Shown here in pieces: positions 36,151-47,712 of a DNA stretch of 64,000 nucleotides. Under the pieces are notes generated by a model that did not search any database, had not been told where the DNA came from, and was given only the letters and a program-made list of their open reading frames with translations. Location of the stretch: assembly GCA_002914845.1 (NCBI GenBank), contig JXTC01000071.1:133995-197994 (forward strand), read 5' to 3'. Positions within the stretch are counted from its first letter, which is position 1. Every line of letters begins with the position of its first letter. The DNA comes from Trema orientale. Taxonomy: Eukaryota > Streptophyta > Magnoliopsida > Rosales > Cannabaceae. The position numbers and the translations under genes were made by a program.

Positions 36151-36339
36151 ATTTTTGTTTTAGCTGTAAAAGGAGGAAAAAAATAAATAACATGAAAATT
36201 ATATATAAAATATTAAGAAATGTAAATATAAATATATATTAATATGACATTTTTATAGTACTTAATTAATAACGTAATTTTTATACTTACATAATATTAT
36301 GTAAAATTTCTTTATAAAATATATTTTTAATATGAATTG

Positions 36340-38080
36340 GGTATTTATTGATGGATTCATTTATTAATATATGTGGTCCTTTAGGAGTTATTACTCGTGA
36401 TAAAACTACATATAATTGACCATGTGTAAAGATTTTATTTTCTAAATAAATGCCTATTTTATTTAGTGATTACCCTTGGCTTTTATTTATTGTCATTGCA
36501 TAACAGGTTTTTACAGGGAACTGTCGCCTCTTTAAGGTGAATGGTCATTTGGAATCATTAACAATCATTTCTATTCTTGGAATATATACTTTTTCATTTT
36601 TATTATTTGAACTTATAATTTGGCCTTCTATAATTCTATTTGTTAATTGTGTAATGATAAGTCTTGTTCCATTGCATAATCCCATTGATTGGTTTAAATT
36701 TCGCAATAACATTATTGGAGTTCCAATTTTAAGATTTAATTCATGTGGTGGTATGCCGTTAAAATTTAAACTATGTAAAAATTCTTGAGGATATAATAAA
36801 TTAAGTTCATCAATGTTTTTAGTTGAAGCTATTATTGTATCGTAACTGTAATACATTTTTGATTCATTTGGTATTAATGATAATATATATTTGTTTATAT
36901 TATTAGCTATATTATTTTTTGGAGTTATTATTGCTCTATGTCCTATATAATTGATGTTATGAAATTTTTTTTCAAAGTCGTCGTATATTAATTTCGAAAT
37001 TTTCTCAATTGGATTTGATTCGTATTGTATTATATATTTTTCTAGTATTTTAATCTATGTTACATCTTCATTTTCAGGATCTTTTATTCCTTCTCCAGTA
37101 CCATTTCCAACATTTAATATCCATTTTGAAAACTTTGAAATTTCTTTTCTTTCTTGTTCTGTTGTATTAGGATTTCTTAATCTCATGTTTTCTATTAGAG
37201 ATAATAATTTAAAATATGGCCATAGATAAGAATTATTTATGCTCGCATTTATTATATCTTCTTTTGTTCAAGCAGGTATAACAGGCAGAATTTGTCGGAA
37301 ATCACCGCCTAATATAATTGTCATTCCACCAAAAAGTTGGTCAAAATTATCTTTTAAATCTTGCAATGTTTTGTCTAAAGCTTCGAAACAATGCTTATTA
37401 TTCATTGGTGCTTCATCCCATAATATTAATGATATTTTTTCAATTAATTTTGCTAACTGAGTTCCTTTTTTGATGTGGCAGGTAGAGAATTTATCAGTTG
37501 ATAAGGGTATTCGGAATCTTGAATGTGCGGTTCTACCTTTAGGTAATAATAATGAAGCTATTCCAGAAGATGCGACAGCTAAAACGATTCCGTTATTTGA
37601 TCTAACTTTTGTAATTATAGTATTCTATAGATAAGTTTTTCCGGTACCTCCACGTCCATAAATAAAGAATAAATCTTGTTTTTTATTGTTTAATGATTCT
37701 ATAATTTGTTCATAGATATAGTGTTGTTTATTATTTAAGTTTTTTTCCAAAATAGTATTTTCTTCTCTTAATTTATTTATATCATAGTCTAATTCTTCTC
37801 GCAAGAGTTTGTTATTTAAGTCATCAATTAATGTTCCAGTTGATAACGGTAAGTTGAAATTTGTTAGAGTTTTAAGTTTAATTGCTTTTCTAATTCATAT
37901 AGTACATAATTGTATAGTTCATTTTCAGGAATTTGAAAATTTAGATTATTGAATAAGGTTTTAATTCTGTGTAGAATATCTTCTGCCATAAGTTTCCAGT
38001 GATTTTCTAGTAATATTGTTGGATTATTTACATTACAAAATAATAAAATTATAGTAAATAATTGTCGCAATTGATGTGGT
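36340..38080 (-). pseudogene. Helitron PIF1-family helicase, degenerate
   Basis: The Walker A motif GGTGKT lies near 37640-37660, followed after two residues by a TAG stop. Walker B-like ILWDEAPM is near 37420-37440, then GGDFRQILPV near 37280-37310. The C-terminal part (36545-36856 and leftwards) reads GTPIMLLRNLNQSMGLCNGTR and AMTINKSQG, with a stop directly after the latter. The motifs are in the correct order for the 5'-3' helicase that unwinds DNA for Helitron rolling-circle transposition. Several stops make it non-functional. Confidence 0.85.
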
Positions 38081-38279
38081 GTTGTCCAAAATGAAGCTTC
38101 TAATATTGATTCATTCCATTCTTTGTCATCTCCTAATAAACCTAGTGCATTATATGCTGCTTGATTTGTTGAATATGTGATGCCATTAACAGTTCGTATA
38201 GATTCAAAGCTTGTTGTACTTTTTTTATGATTTAATATTAATTTTAGATAATATAATTCTCCAGAACTTGGATGGATAT

Positions 38280-41013
38280 AAAAAGTCCGTCCAATTGAAT
38301 ATCCTGATTTTCTAGTAGTCTAAATTTTGTCTTTATTATTCCATACCCATTTAGTAGGGAATTGTATATAGGAAAGTTGTCTGGCTTCTGTATTAATTTT
38401 ACTAATTTCCATTCATTCTGTCAAAGTTGTTCTTTGGATTCCTGGCTGTCTGATTATATTATCTAGATGTTGATTTGAATGGAATGTTATGTTTTGCATA
38501 TGTGGTAAATGAACTGTTAGTCTTTGCACTGCTGGATTTCTTTGATGTATAGGATATTCATATAATCTCCACATAGCTTTATATGGTGTTATATATTAGC
38601 AGTTAATATAGTTTTTTATTTCATCTATTTCTTTATAAATAGTTTGTCCAGAGTGTTCTGTACATATATTATCTTCTATTATTACTCTTACTCTATCTGG
38701 ACCTTTTGTTAAATATTTAAATAAATATTTTATTAATACAGACTATGAACAGATTTCGACATTTATGTGGGCGTGGAATTTTAAGTATAAATCTTTGTTA
38801 TAAGGAACTACAAATCTGTTATCTAATTTAATACCTTCTTTTTGTATATAAAATGTTGTATTTCTACGTTTATACTTTATAAATCTATTTTCTTCAATGG
38901 TTGTTTCATTTTTAAATTGTTTAGAGAATTTTTTTTGAACAAACAGAGTTTTTCATGCATGGAGCATTTGTTTTAACAGCACCACATGGTCCATGCATCA
39001 TAAATTCTGCTATGATGTTATATTCTCGTGGGCTTTTTTCAGGATCATGTATTTCAGCTGAGATAAAATTATCTATCTGTGATGGTTCAGATAATTTTTC
39101 ATTAGCATGTAACCAAAATAAGAAATGACAATGAGGTAGACCACGCTTTTGAAATTCAACAATGTATAAATCTACATAATAAAATAAAAGGTGTTAGTTT
39201 TAATAAAAAAGATAAGAATTATTATTTTTTGTATGATTTTTTATTAAATTAAATAATATATTCTTACCTACAATAATTGTTCCAAAAATTTTGTCAGTTT
39301 TAATAGTGGACAAAACTTGATTTTGTTTTTTTTTTTTAAATTCTTGTAATTATATCTGGTCTATCTTCAGGTCTTTGGCCAGGAATTTTATTCAAAGCAC
39401 GTGTAATTTCAGACCATTTAGGATTACATGTAAATGTTATGATTAAGTTAGGATTTCCATATTGTCTACATATTGCCATTGCATCTTGATAATTCTAGAT
39501 TATATATCTGGGACTTCCAATATGGCTAGATGGAAGAATAATTCTTTTGCCAATTGCCTTGGCATCTGTGTCTGCTCTTGTAACAACGTCTTGGACGCCT
39601 TGATAAATTTTAGATCTTAAATTGTTTTGATTTTTTTTTTGACATAATCTAATCGATCTTCTTCAACGGAGGCATATGCATCAACTACATATTGTTGAAA
39701 AAGTCTTCTACTTTTCAATAAAATATTATTTACATTTTCACGTTGTTGTAATTGATAGCAATAGAATGCTCTCATAGGTATTCTATTTGTTGAAGGTCGT
39801 TTTCCCGGTCTATTTAAATTCTAATGTAAATCAATTCTATAACCATCTTCTCTGTATGGAAATAGTAGTGGATATTGTAAGGCCATATAAGATAGATGTA
39901 ATTTTGTGATTCTTTGTAAATTATCTGTTTTATCTTGAATTATAATATCTCTTCCTTCTTCATATTCACCAGTATCTCCAACAATTAAATCTCCTATATC
40001 ATTTGAAGGAGGTAATTCATATTGATTATTATCTGTTGATGGTCGTCCTATCAGTCTTAATTTCATGGATTGGATTTCGTTTTTATCATATCTATCTTTA
40101 ACCATGCGAAAAAGTTTTACCAATTTATTATTTTCATTAAGTGTTTTCATTAAGCTTTCAACAATTACTTTTGTTAATTCTCTTGAAGCATCATCGAATG
40201 AAAATATTGACATTCGATTTTCAATTTCATTTTCTGTGTCATATATATATAATTGGGAAAATCTTGGAGGATTATTATTCGTTGGTAACAATGATCCCAT
40301 AAGATGATGTACTTGACCACTAATTTTGAAAATATATGGACCATTTGAATTTTTTATATTTTGTTCTATATTTACTCCAAAAGATGTAAAAGCAAACATA
40401 GAATTAAAAGTTCGGATATTTTTTCGGAAATGTGTACTTATAGGTCCTCCATAATAATCAAGTAATTGATCTAATATTGGAGGAGGATTTTTTATTAAAG
40501 GAAGTTTAACTTTTCCATTTTTACAACATAGATTATATTTTGGTGGATAAGTCCTTTTCACAGACTCATCAAACCAAAAAGATGCGCCACAATGTTTACA
40601 GACGCAAGAACAATCTCCATGATCGTGATATTCATTAATATTACCTGTAATATGGTATTGAATAGAAGTTAGAAGTGAGAAAATGTATAAAGGATTTAAA
40701 TTATAATAATAAAAACATTTATCTTTTTCATTTTTGCATAGAGTGTAAAGAAATTACTCTGTGTATTAGAGTTAGTAGAGGCCGATGGTTTTGTTGAATA
40801 AAGGGAATATTTTTCAAAATTTGTGAAGTTTGACATCGGGAGAAGCCTTGATCGATGAGTATTTTTTAATACCATACCGGAGTCCCCACATTGATGATCT
40901 GAATTACCATCGTGACTAAATTCAAAGTCTTCGTTCAGAATACGATGATAAAGACATTTATGCTGATATCTTGATGAGGAAAAATCTCTTGACATTATTC
41001 TATTACTTATCAA
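38280..41013 (-). pseudogene. Helitron Rep (HUH, two-tyrosine) nuclease, degenerate
   Basis: A first exon-like segment is at 41013-40696 and the main open part at 40561-39821 (HLMGSLLPTNN, FSQLYIYDTENE). After a stop the frame resumes with ICRQYGNPNLIITFTCNPKW near 39400-39500. GLPHCHFLFWL at about 39116-39150 is the HxH metal site. A short GT-AG intron is likely at about 39177-39266. YLFKYLTKGPDRV at about 38690-38735 supplies the two catalytic tyrosines. Rep nicks and joins the Helitron ends. At least two in-frame stops are present. Confidence 0.88.
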
Positions 41014-41196
41014 ATTAAAAGAATGGAAAAAAAAAAAGATGTTATTACGTTTATATGTCCTTACTAAAAAGACTCATGGAATAACGGAATATCGTTATTC
41101 ATACATAAAATAATTGAGTTACGAATGTATTTTATTTATTTAAAATATGCTACTAATATCACCTTTTTTTTCTACTTTTCTAATATCGCTCTTACT

Positions 41197-41595
41197 GTGG
41201 CTGTTGATCATAAACTTTGGATTTGTATATCACAAAATTTATGAATGTAGAATTCCCATTAGTATTGTACATGTTTATAGTGGCACACTGTCACAGAATC
41301 CATTAATAATGGATTTGGTTGTATATACCTTATAGTCAGAAATGTGTGACAGTCATAAACTTTGTGACTTGAAGAAATGTGTGCATGTTTTTTATTTGTG
41401 GCTGTTGATTAGAAACTTTGGGAGTGTAGATCACAACAAATTTGTGACGAAAAAGAAATGTATACATGCTTACACAATAGCATATCGTCACAGACACCAT
41501 TAGTATTGGACTTACTTATATATGCCTTGTAGTCACAAATGTGTGAATGTCACAACATTTGTGTACTATAAGGGAATGTCACATTGTGACAGTCA
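41197..41595. repeat. Two-copy ~200-bp tandem repeat carrying GTCACA/TGTGAC words
   Basis: GTGGCTGTTGATCATAAACT starts unit 1 (about 41197-41397) and GTGGCTGTTGATTAGAAACT starts unit 2 (about 41398-41595). Both continue through CCATTAGTATTG, TATATACCTTATAGTCA / TATATGCCTTGTAGTCA and GAAATGTGTG-like stretches. Together they hold ten GTCACA/TGTGAC hexamers in about 320 bp. The array lies directly upstream of the DUF1985/Ulp1-like gene. Confidence 0.8.
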
Positions 41596-41667
41596 CACAT
41601 TTGTATCAGGTTAACAAGCAAAGATTGTTCAATTCTTGTGTTAATTAAAGTTTTTTACTTTGTGCAG

Positions 41668-43524
41668 GGATGGAAACTATTATTGGAGCTTGAAGATAAT
41701 GAAGTAAGACATGGGAAGATTAATTTTTTTGGTCACATTGATAGTTGCATAGGACACATCAAAGCAAAGTTGAGTGAACGATAGAAAGAGATGTTCTCTC
41801 AAACATGTTTTGGTCAATTCCTGAAGGTGAAACAATTTGCATCTTCTGCACAAATAATTAATCATATGGTAATGCGGGTGGCAGAAGTTGCTGGATATAA
41901 GGGGAGTGACAAAGTATTCTTTGAAATCTGTGGTAAATTGGTGTGCTTTTCCATAGAAGACATGGCACTAATTACTGATATATGTTGTGATGGTAACACC
42001 AATGAAAAGTTGTGGAAAACGAAAGGAAAGAAGCATATTGGCCCAACTTACTTTGCTGATAACAATACATTGAAAAGGCAGAGCATTAAGATTGTATTTG
42101 ATCTTGTGCCTGCTCAAAATGATGAGGACAGGGTGAAAGTAACTTTACTGTATTTGCTGGCTAGTGGTCTTCTCATTAATAGTTCTGGAGTGCATCTCCC
42201 TAGGTTCTATGTAGACCTTGTTGATGATTTGGCATCATTCAACAAATACCCATGAGGGAAACTTCTATGGGATGAGACGAGCGAACAGATTCGACTACGA
42301 GCAGGAAATGAAGTTAAGAAGGACAAGGGAGTGAATCACTATAATATGTTTGGATTTTCTGTGGCATTACAGATATGGTCCTACGAGACTATTCCTTTGC
42401 TTGGCCAAGGTTTTGCCATAAAGGAGAAGTTAGCGGAGTCTATACCAAGAATTTTGCAGTGGACTACTGAAATGGCGCCATCCGCAGAGGTGCTGCAAAA
42501 GTCTATCTTCTCCAATCCCAATGTGAGTTACTAAATTATTATATTTCACTTGATTTTTGCGTAATTGTTTGACACCGAGTCATACTATTTGTGACTTTCA
42601 GTCACAAAGTCACAAATATAGTGTTGTGAAGTCATAATTTCTCTTGAGAAGAATTCACATATATGTTGACTAACTGTAATAAATTTTCAGTTAGAGATTG
42701 TGCCAATGAGCCCAACGGCTGAAGAGTTGGACTATCCGTACATCAATGTCATGTTCGAAAGGGAGAAGGAAGAGGAGGAGACTTTTGTTCTGAAGGGGAA
42801 AATATTTTCGAAATCTGGTTTGAATGAGGAGTCTGGACCTGAAGAGGACGAGGAAGAACAACACATGGATAGAAATATGCTGATATTGTCGCGTGTGGGA
42901 AAGGGTCAAAGCTTTGGTGGTAAAGCTAAAAGATTATCAAAGTCTTCGGAGGTGAAAGCAAGGCTCTGTAGAGTTGAGGAGGATCTCGCCAGTGTTAAGG
43001 ATGAGGTCCGAGGTTTTGGACAAGAGCAGAAACGCATGATGTCCATTTTAAAAAATTGTGAAAATATGTTGCAAAAATTGAGTACTTGGTACGATATAAA
43101 ATATGGAGAAAAGAGTGAACTTGATATAGGAAAAGGGAAAAGAGAGAAGGAAATAGAGGAAAAGATTGGTGAGAAAATCTCTGAAAAAACTGATCTTGAT
43201 GACAGAGATGAAGTTACAAGTTGAGCATTGTTCTTATAACCCACAACAAGATAATGGGTAATCCTATTTAAGGCTATTGTTTTATTTTCACACTTTCGTA
43301 TAGTAATTATGACATTGTTGTTAATTTATTTTTTTTACAATGATAGTGGGGATTGTGGTGTCTTTATGATCAAGTACACTGAGTATCTAATGCATGATTA
43401 CTCCATACTTGATGTCTGTCAAGACAAGATCGATTTCTTCCGTAGAAAGCTCGCATTTGAGCTTTACTCTCATGCCATAGACAAGGAGGAGAAAGAATTT
43501 TCTAGTGACTTGGAGCGAGAATGA
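41668..43524 (+). pseudogene. DUF1985 / Ulp1-protease-like gene of the Mutator-like element
   Basis: Exon-like segments: 41668-42522 (AG acceptor before, GT donor after), 42691-43224, and a C-terminal piece near 43339-43524. The first encodes a DUF1985 domain (MFSQTCFGQFLKV, then SIEDMALITDICC and YNMFGFSVALQIWSYE). The second is a charged, probably coiled-coil linker. The third begins DSGDCGVFMIKYTEYL, the catalytic-Cys motif of Ulp1/SENP cysteine proteases. The His- and Asp-bearing part of the protease is missing, and in-frame stops occur at 41782 (TAG) and 42253 (TGA, where relatives have Trp: YP*GKLLWDE). The function in the element is unknown; related cargo genes may act on SUMO or silencing factors, which is inference. 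Confidence 0.8.
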
Positions 43525-44527
43525 CCCTATGCATACTTTATTTAGTGGTTTCTCTTATATGACTAAATTTAAAATGGTTACATAATGTGAATAAGACAAA
43601 TATTTTGTGAATGTTTGTGTGACTTACTGACACAAGTCAACATTAATAGCCAGGTCGTCTATCTTTTGTTTTAAGACTAATATTTTGTGTATATCTGTGT
43701 GACTTACTGACACAATTCAACTTTAATAGGCATGTTATTTATCTTTTCTTTCTTAAACTCCCAAATTATGTTACCATATTTCACATGTTCTGATTAGATG
43801 ACTTAAATTATGACTAGTTGTCATGTTGTCAATACCATGTTGTCAATATTTTGTTTATTAAATTATGACTTTGTAATGTGGCAGAGTTGTTACAGAGTCG
43901 CACAATTTTGTGATAGTATGTCAACATTTCTATATAAGTTATTTGTAGAATATTTTACAATATGAAAAATTGTTTTACCTCTTTTCTTTAGAGTCACAAA
44001 TTTTGTTGAATTAAATTCTGACTATTTGTCATGTTGCCAATATTTTATTTATTATTGTAACAAAAGTATGAATCTGACCATTAATTATGTGGCCTAGTCG
44101 CACAATTTTGTGACGGTTTGTCAAAATTTCTGTAACGTTTTATTGAACGAAAAGGTTTTTCTCTCATACAAATGGCAATTTCTCATACAAATTTCGTTGA
44201 ATTAAATTCTGAGTATTTATCATGTTGCCAAAATTTTGTTTATTATTGTAACAAATGTGTGACTCTGACCATTAATTATGTGACCGTGCTGTTACAGAGT
44301 CGCACATTTTTGTAACAGTATGTCAAAATTTTTATAAGAGCTACTCGTAGAATTTTTAAGAACATGACAAGTTGTGTTACTACTTTCTTCAGAGAGTCAC
44401 AAAGGAGGTTGAAAGAAAAGGTTTTTTTCTCATACAAATGGCAATTTCCCACACATTTGTTACAGAATGGCACATATTCATGACCCGTAGTCACAACAAT
44501 ATAGAAAGTGGGAATAAAAAACTAAAC
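43525..44527. other. Inter-gene spacer of the Mutator-like element, motif-rich
   Basis: Non-coding. It holds about eight GTCACA/TGTGAC hexamers plus related words (GTCGCACA, TTGTGATAGTATGTCA). Direct repeats with a ~80-bp period lie near 43611 and 43693 (TGTGTGACTTACTGACACAA). A longer repeat (CAGAGTCGCACAATTTTGTGA, split by changes) occurs near 43880, 44090 and 44290. Confidence 0.7.
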
Positions 44528-47281
44528 TTATTGATGTTGAAACCTGCTACTAGAACGACTCCCTCTGTCATGTATGCTTGTACGTAGCGGGATCGGATTC
44601 TTACAAGTCTGCCTATTGTGGCCACATTGGCCGCAACATGAGCATTTTTGCCTGGGAGCCTCTTCGCCATTTGATAACATCCTCTTCTTCTTTGGCCTAC
44701 CAGCTGATCTAGATCGCACAAGTGGTGGTTTCACTACACGCTCTTTTATTTCATAAGGGAATGTCCAATCAGAAGGGTGACCTAGAGGATGCACAACTCC
44801 AGCATAAGTGGCAAGTAACTTCTCTTTTTTGTAATAGCTAAATACATAATTATACACAGGAAAACCTCGAACTGAACAGGCTGCCACTGCATGTACACAT
44901 ATAAATTGGTCCACTTGGAATTCCCGACATGCGCACATTTTGTTCTCCAGATCAACAACGTATGGTCTACAATCCCCATCGACAACCTCAAACTGAAAAA
45001 TACTTGATGGATTCACCTAATAATAAGTTTATACAATGGAATCAATAAAAATGATCACAAATCGTGCAACGTATCGTCACAACATTTGTGACAGTATGTC
45101 ATACATCGGTAACATCGAGTCACAAAATTCATTATGCAAAGTCATAAATAAAACATTATCAGTGAGGGAGTATACTTATAGTCATTCCAGTTGACGCAGC
45201 ATGAATAGTCACTAAACATTTTTCTGTATTTGTTGCGAGTATGGTGAACATCCCCACAGTAGCAATGCGCCTTTCATAGAACTATTGTTGCATTCTTCCT
45301 CTTAAAAACTCAAGTAACTTTCGAACCGGAAACTCCCTAGGTTTGACATCCACCGCATTGAAGGACTCAGCATTTTTGGAAGTCATTATCGAATACCTCC
45401 TACCAGTGAAATGGCAACGTGCCCATTTTTCGTTTCCCACGTCACTTGATGCAAGGTACTGGCAGATTCTCGGGTCCTCATTGTCAAAAAAATTCATAAA
45501 ATGCTCATACTCTGTGATAGTATATGCTTTGGCTGCCTTCACAAACTTCCAATTTACCCCTTTCGACACACCTCTAAATTTGTTCCTCACATTATTCAAC
45601 AAATGATGCATGCAGTAGCCATGTTGAGCATTAGGATACACTTGCCCAATCGCATATGCAATGCTTTCATTTCGATCAGATATTATTGAGACTTCATCAC
45701 GTTCACCCAAGGCTTCCTTCAACTTGGTCAAAAACCACACCCATGCATTTTTATTCTCTGAGTCACCAATTTCAAACGCAAGCAGAAATACTTGCTCATT
45801 TGCATCCATTGCACATGCTGTGAATAATGTCCCACGATAATAAGACTTCAAGAAAGATCCATCAATTATTATAACAGGCCTACAATATGGCCATCCTTGA
45901 ATGAAAGCTGATAGAGACATAAAAAAAATACTTGAAGTGTTCTACCATTCCATCTTCCTCTTGTATCTGCTCCGTCTCAAGGGCAATCACTGAACCATGA
46001 TTACTAGTTTTTAACATGTAAGCTAAACAAGGCAATGAAGCATACGATTCCTCATCTGTTCCTAACAAAATCTCTAATGGTTTTTCTTTTGCCCTCCATG
46101 CTTTATGGTAACCCATATTGACACCATGATCCCTTTTCATTTCATCTAAAATGTCATTAGGTGTGAAAGGCTTTCTCGCTGGGTTGGAATAATGGTACTT
46201 CACTATGTCTCCAATTATGTAACTAGTAGCTCGTCGATTCTCTCCTTGCCTACTATCAACAGAGTAAGTATGCTCAGCATTGTACCTGCATCATATGAGA
46301 ACTGTTAGACTCCAATATACCTGCAGGATAAGTGAACATGTGCTTCTCCGTCACAAATTGTGGGACTGTCCGTCACAAATATTGGAGTTCCATAAACTTT
46401 GTGACAGACAGTCACAAAAAACAGTCAAATTACCTTCTTATTTGGAACATTGGAGTCTGTTTTATCTGAGTTGCACGTACGGACCACTTGCAGTTATCGT
46501 CATAACACACAACGTGTAATGATGTTCTTGATGAAGACCTGACTTTGAATTGGAAGTGATTACTGATTGCAAACCTCTGTAGATGCTTCTGTAGTGTACA
46601 TTTATTGACATACATTCCACGATTTCTTATTACAGTTGGTGATACATTTGAAAAAATCTCAAACATTTCAGAAGGGATGTTAGCAGTTGAACTGGCAGGA
46701 ACTTCTGCTGTAGACTGAGAAGGAACCTTTCTATCCATTGACGAAGTCCCGACTGAAGTTCTGGGTTCTGATCGGCCACGAACCACAGATCGAGCACCAT
46801 TACTACGTCCATTATGTTCTATGCTAACAGGTGTTTGAAATTGTGATTGTTCCTCTAGTCCATCCCCAGTACACTCAGCAGCAAAAGACATGGATAGATC
46901 CGCTACACCTGGAACATATGGATGACGTGACTGATTCTGATTTCGTTGCATTAGTATCCCTTGAATTGTCATTGGCTGGTCAATTACATGTATAAAGAGA
47001 GCATACTTGCTCTTGTCTACTTCATTCTTCTTTCGCTCCATATAAACTTTTACATAACAGTCATTGACAATCTTGATAGGAGCAAGTCTCTTATCAACGA
47101 CATATTTCATCTCGATGGTATGGTTTTCAGGTCTCAGATCAAGAGCTTCAAACAAAATTTCTAACAACCCAGCGTAGGTTACTCCGTTAGGAACCAAAAT
47201 ACCCGTTGTCTCCATGCAATGATATACGTTATTGTCATCCCACTTACTATTGTAATTCACGAAAACAACAACACTGCCCAT
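44528..47281 (-). pseudogene. MURA-like (Mutator superfamily) transposase, inactivated
   Basis: Exon A is 47281-46434 (starts MGSVVVFVNYN; a Ser/Thr-rich linker; ends at an AG|GT donor). Exon B starts at 46285 and encodes RRATSYIIGDIV and the MULE core; exon C is 45016-44528 after an intron. The DDE core shows DGSFLKSYYRG (first Asp) and VSIISDRNESI (second Asp). The SWIM zinc finger is CACREFQ...CVH, followed by a C-x2-C-x4-H-x4-C zinc knuckle (CCGQCGHNRQTC). Two lesions: a T8 homopolymer at 45921-45928 where T7 would keep the frame, and TAG at 45282-45284 where relatives have Trp (RMQQ*FYERR). Apart from these the protein is nearly complete, so inactivation looks recent. Confidence 0.85.
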
Positions 47282-47712
47282 GTCTGCAAAAACAATGTTT
47301 GTAAGAATTAGCCAATAATATGAAAGATCGAAACAGAGAACAATGGGATGGTTGAGCTCGGCAGTTGGGTTTATGGGGTTTTTAGGGTACTGGGTTTGTT
47401 CGCCAAAAATAGGGGTAAATAGGAGAGTTGAAAGCAACGGTTCCTTCACCACTTCTCTAGGTTTTAATCGCCGAAAATGGGGGTAAATGGGTGAGTTGAA
47501 GAGTTGAGGTTCAGGTTTCGTGCAAAAAAGAAAAAAGAAAAACGAGCCAAAATGAATATAAAAAAAACTCAATATATTCAGTAAAGTCAATGTTGAAAAC
47601 TGGGGGTGTTTTAGACTTTTCTTCAAATGAGTACTCTTAGAAAAGAAATTTTCAAAAACACTCCTAGAAAAGTTAAAATGGGCCAAAACACTCCTATCCA
47701 CCTTAATTTCCC

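Larger units (their letters stand above)
34150..41013 (-). mobile_element. Decayed autonomous-type Helitron
   Basis: On the - strand the order is Rep nuclease (41013 to about 38280), PIF1-family helicase (about 38080 to 36340) and an RPA-like single-strand binding protein (about 36150 to 34150). This is the standard layout of plant Helitrons with an RPA gene. All three parts carry stops or frameshifts, so the copy is inactive. Base composition is even more AT-rich than the surroundings. Terminal TC and CTRR ends were not located, so the limits given are those of the coding remains. Confidence 0.85.
41100..47712. mobile_element. Mutator-like element with transposase and DUF1985/Ulp1-like gene
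   Basis: Two convergent genes, a MURA-like transposase (-, 47281-44528) and a DUF1985/Ulp1-like gene (+, 41668-43524), are surrounded by non-coding DNA full of GTCACA/TGTGAC words. Plant Mutator-like elements with Ulp1-like cargo (the KAONASHI type) are known. The right edge is probably about 47712, because homology to duplicated block A starts at 47713. The left edge, between the Helitron and 41197, is not fixed. I did not find long terminal inverted repeats. Both genes carry stops, so this copy is not autonomous. Confidence 0.75.

Noticed and set aside
46436..47701. A longer start for the transposase frame reaching 47701
   Set aside because: The extra N-terminal part is unlike MURA proteins and includes the probable element edge; MGSVVVFVNYN at 47281 fits the family start.
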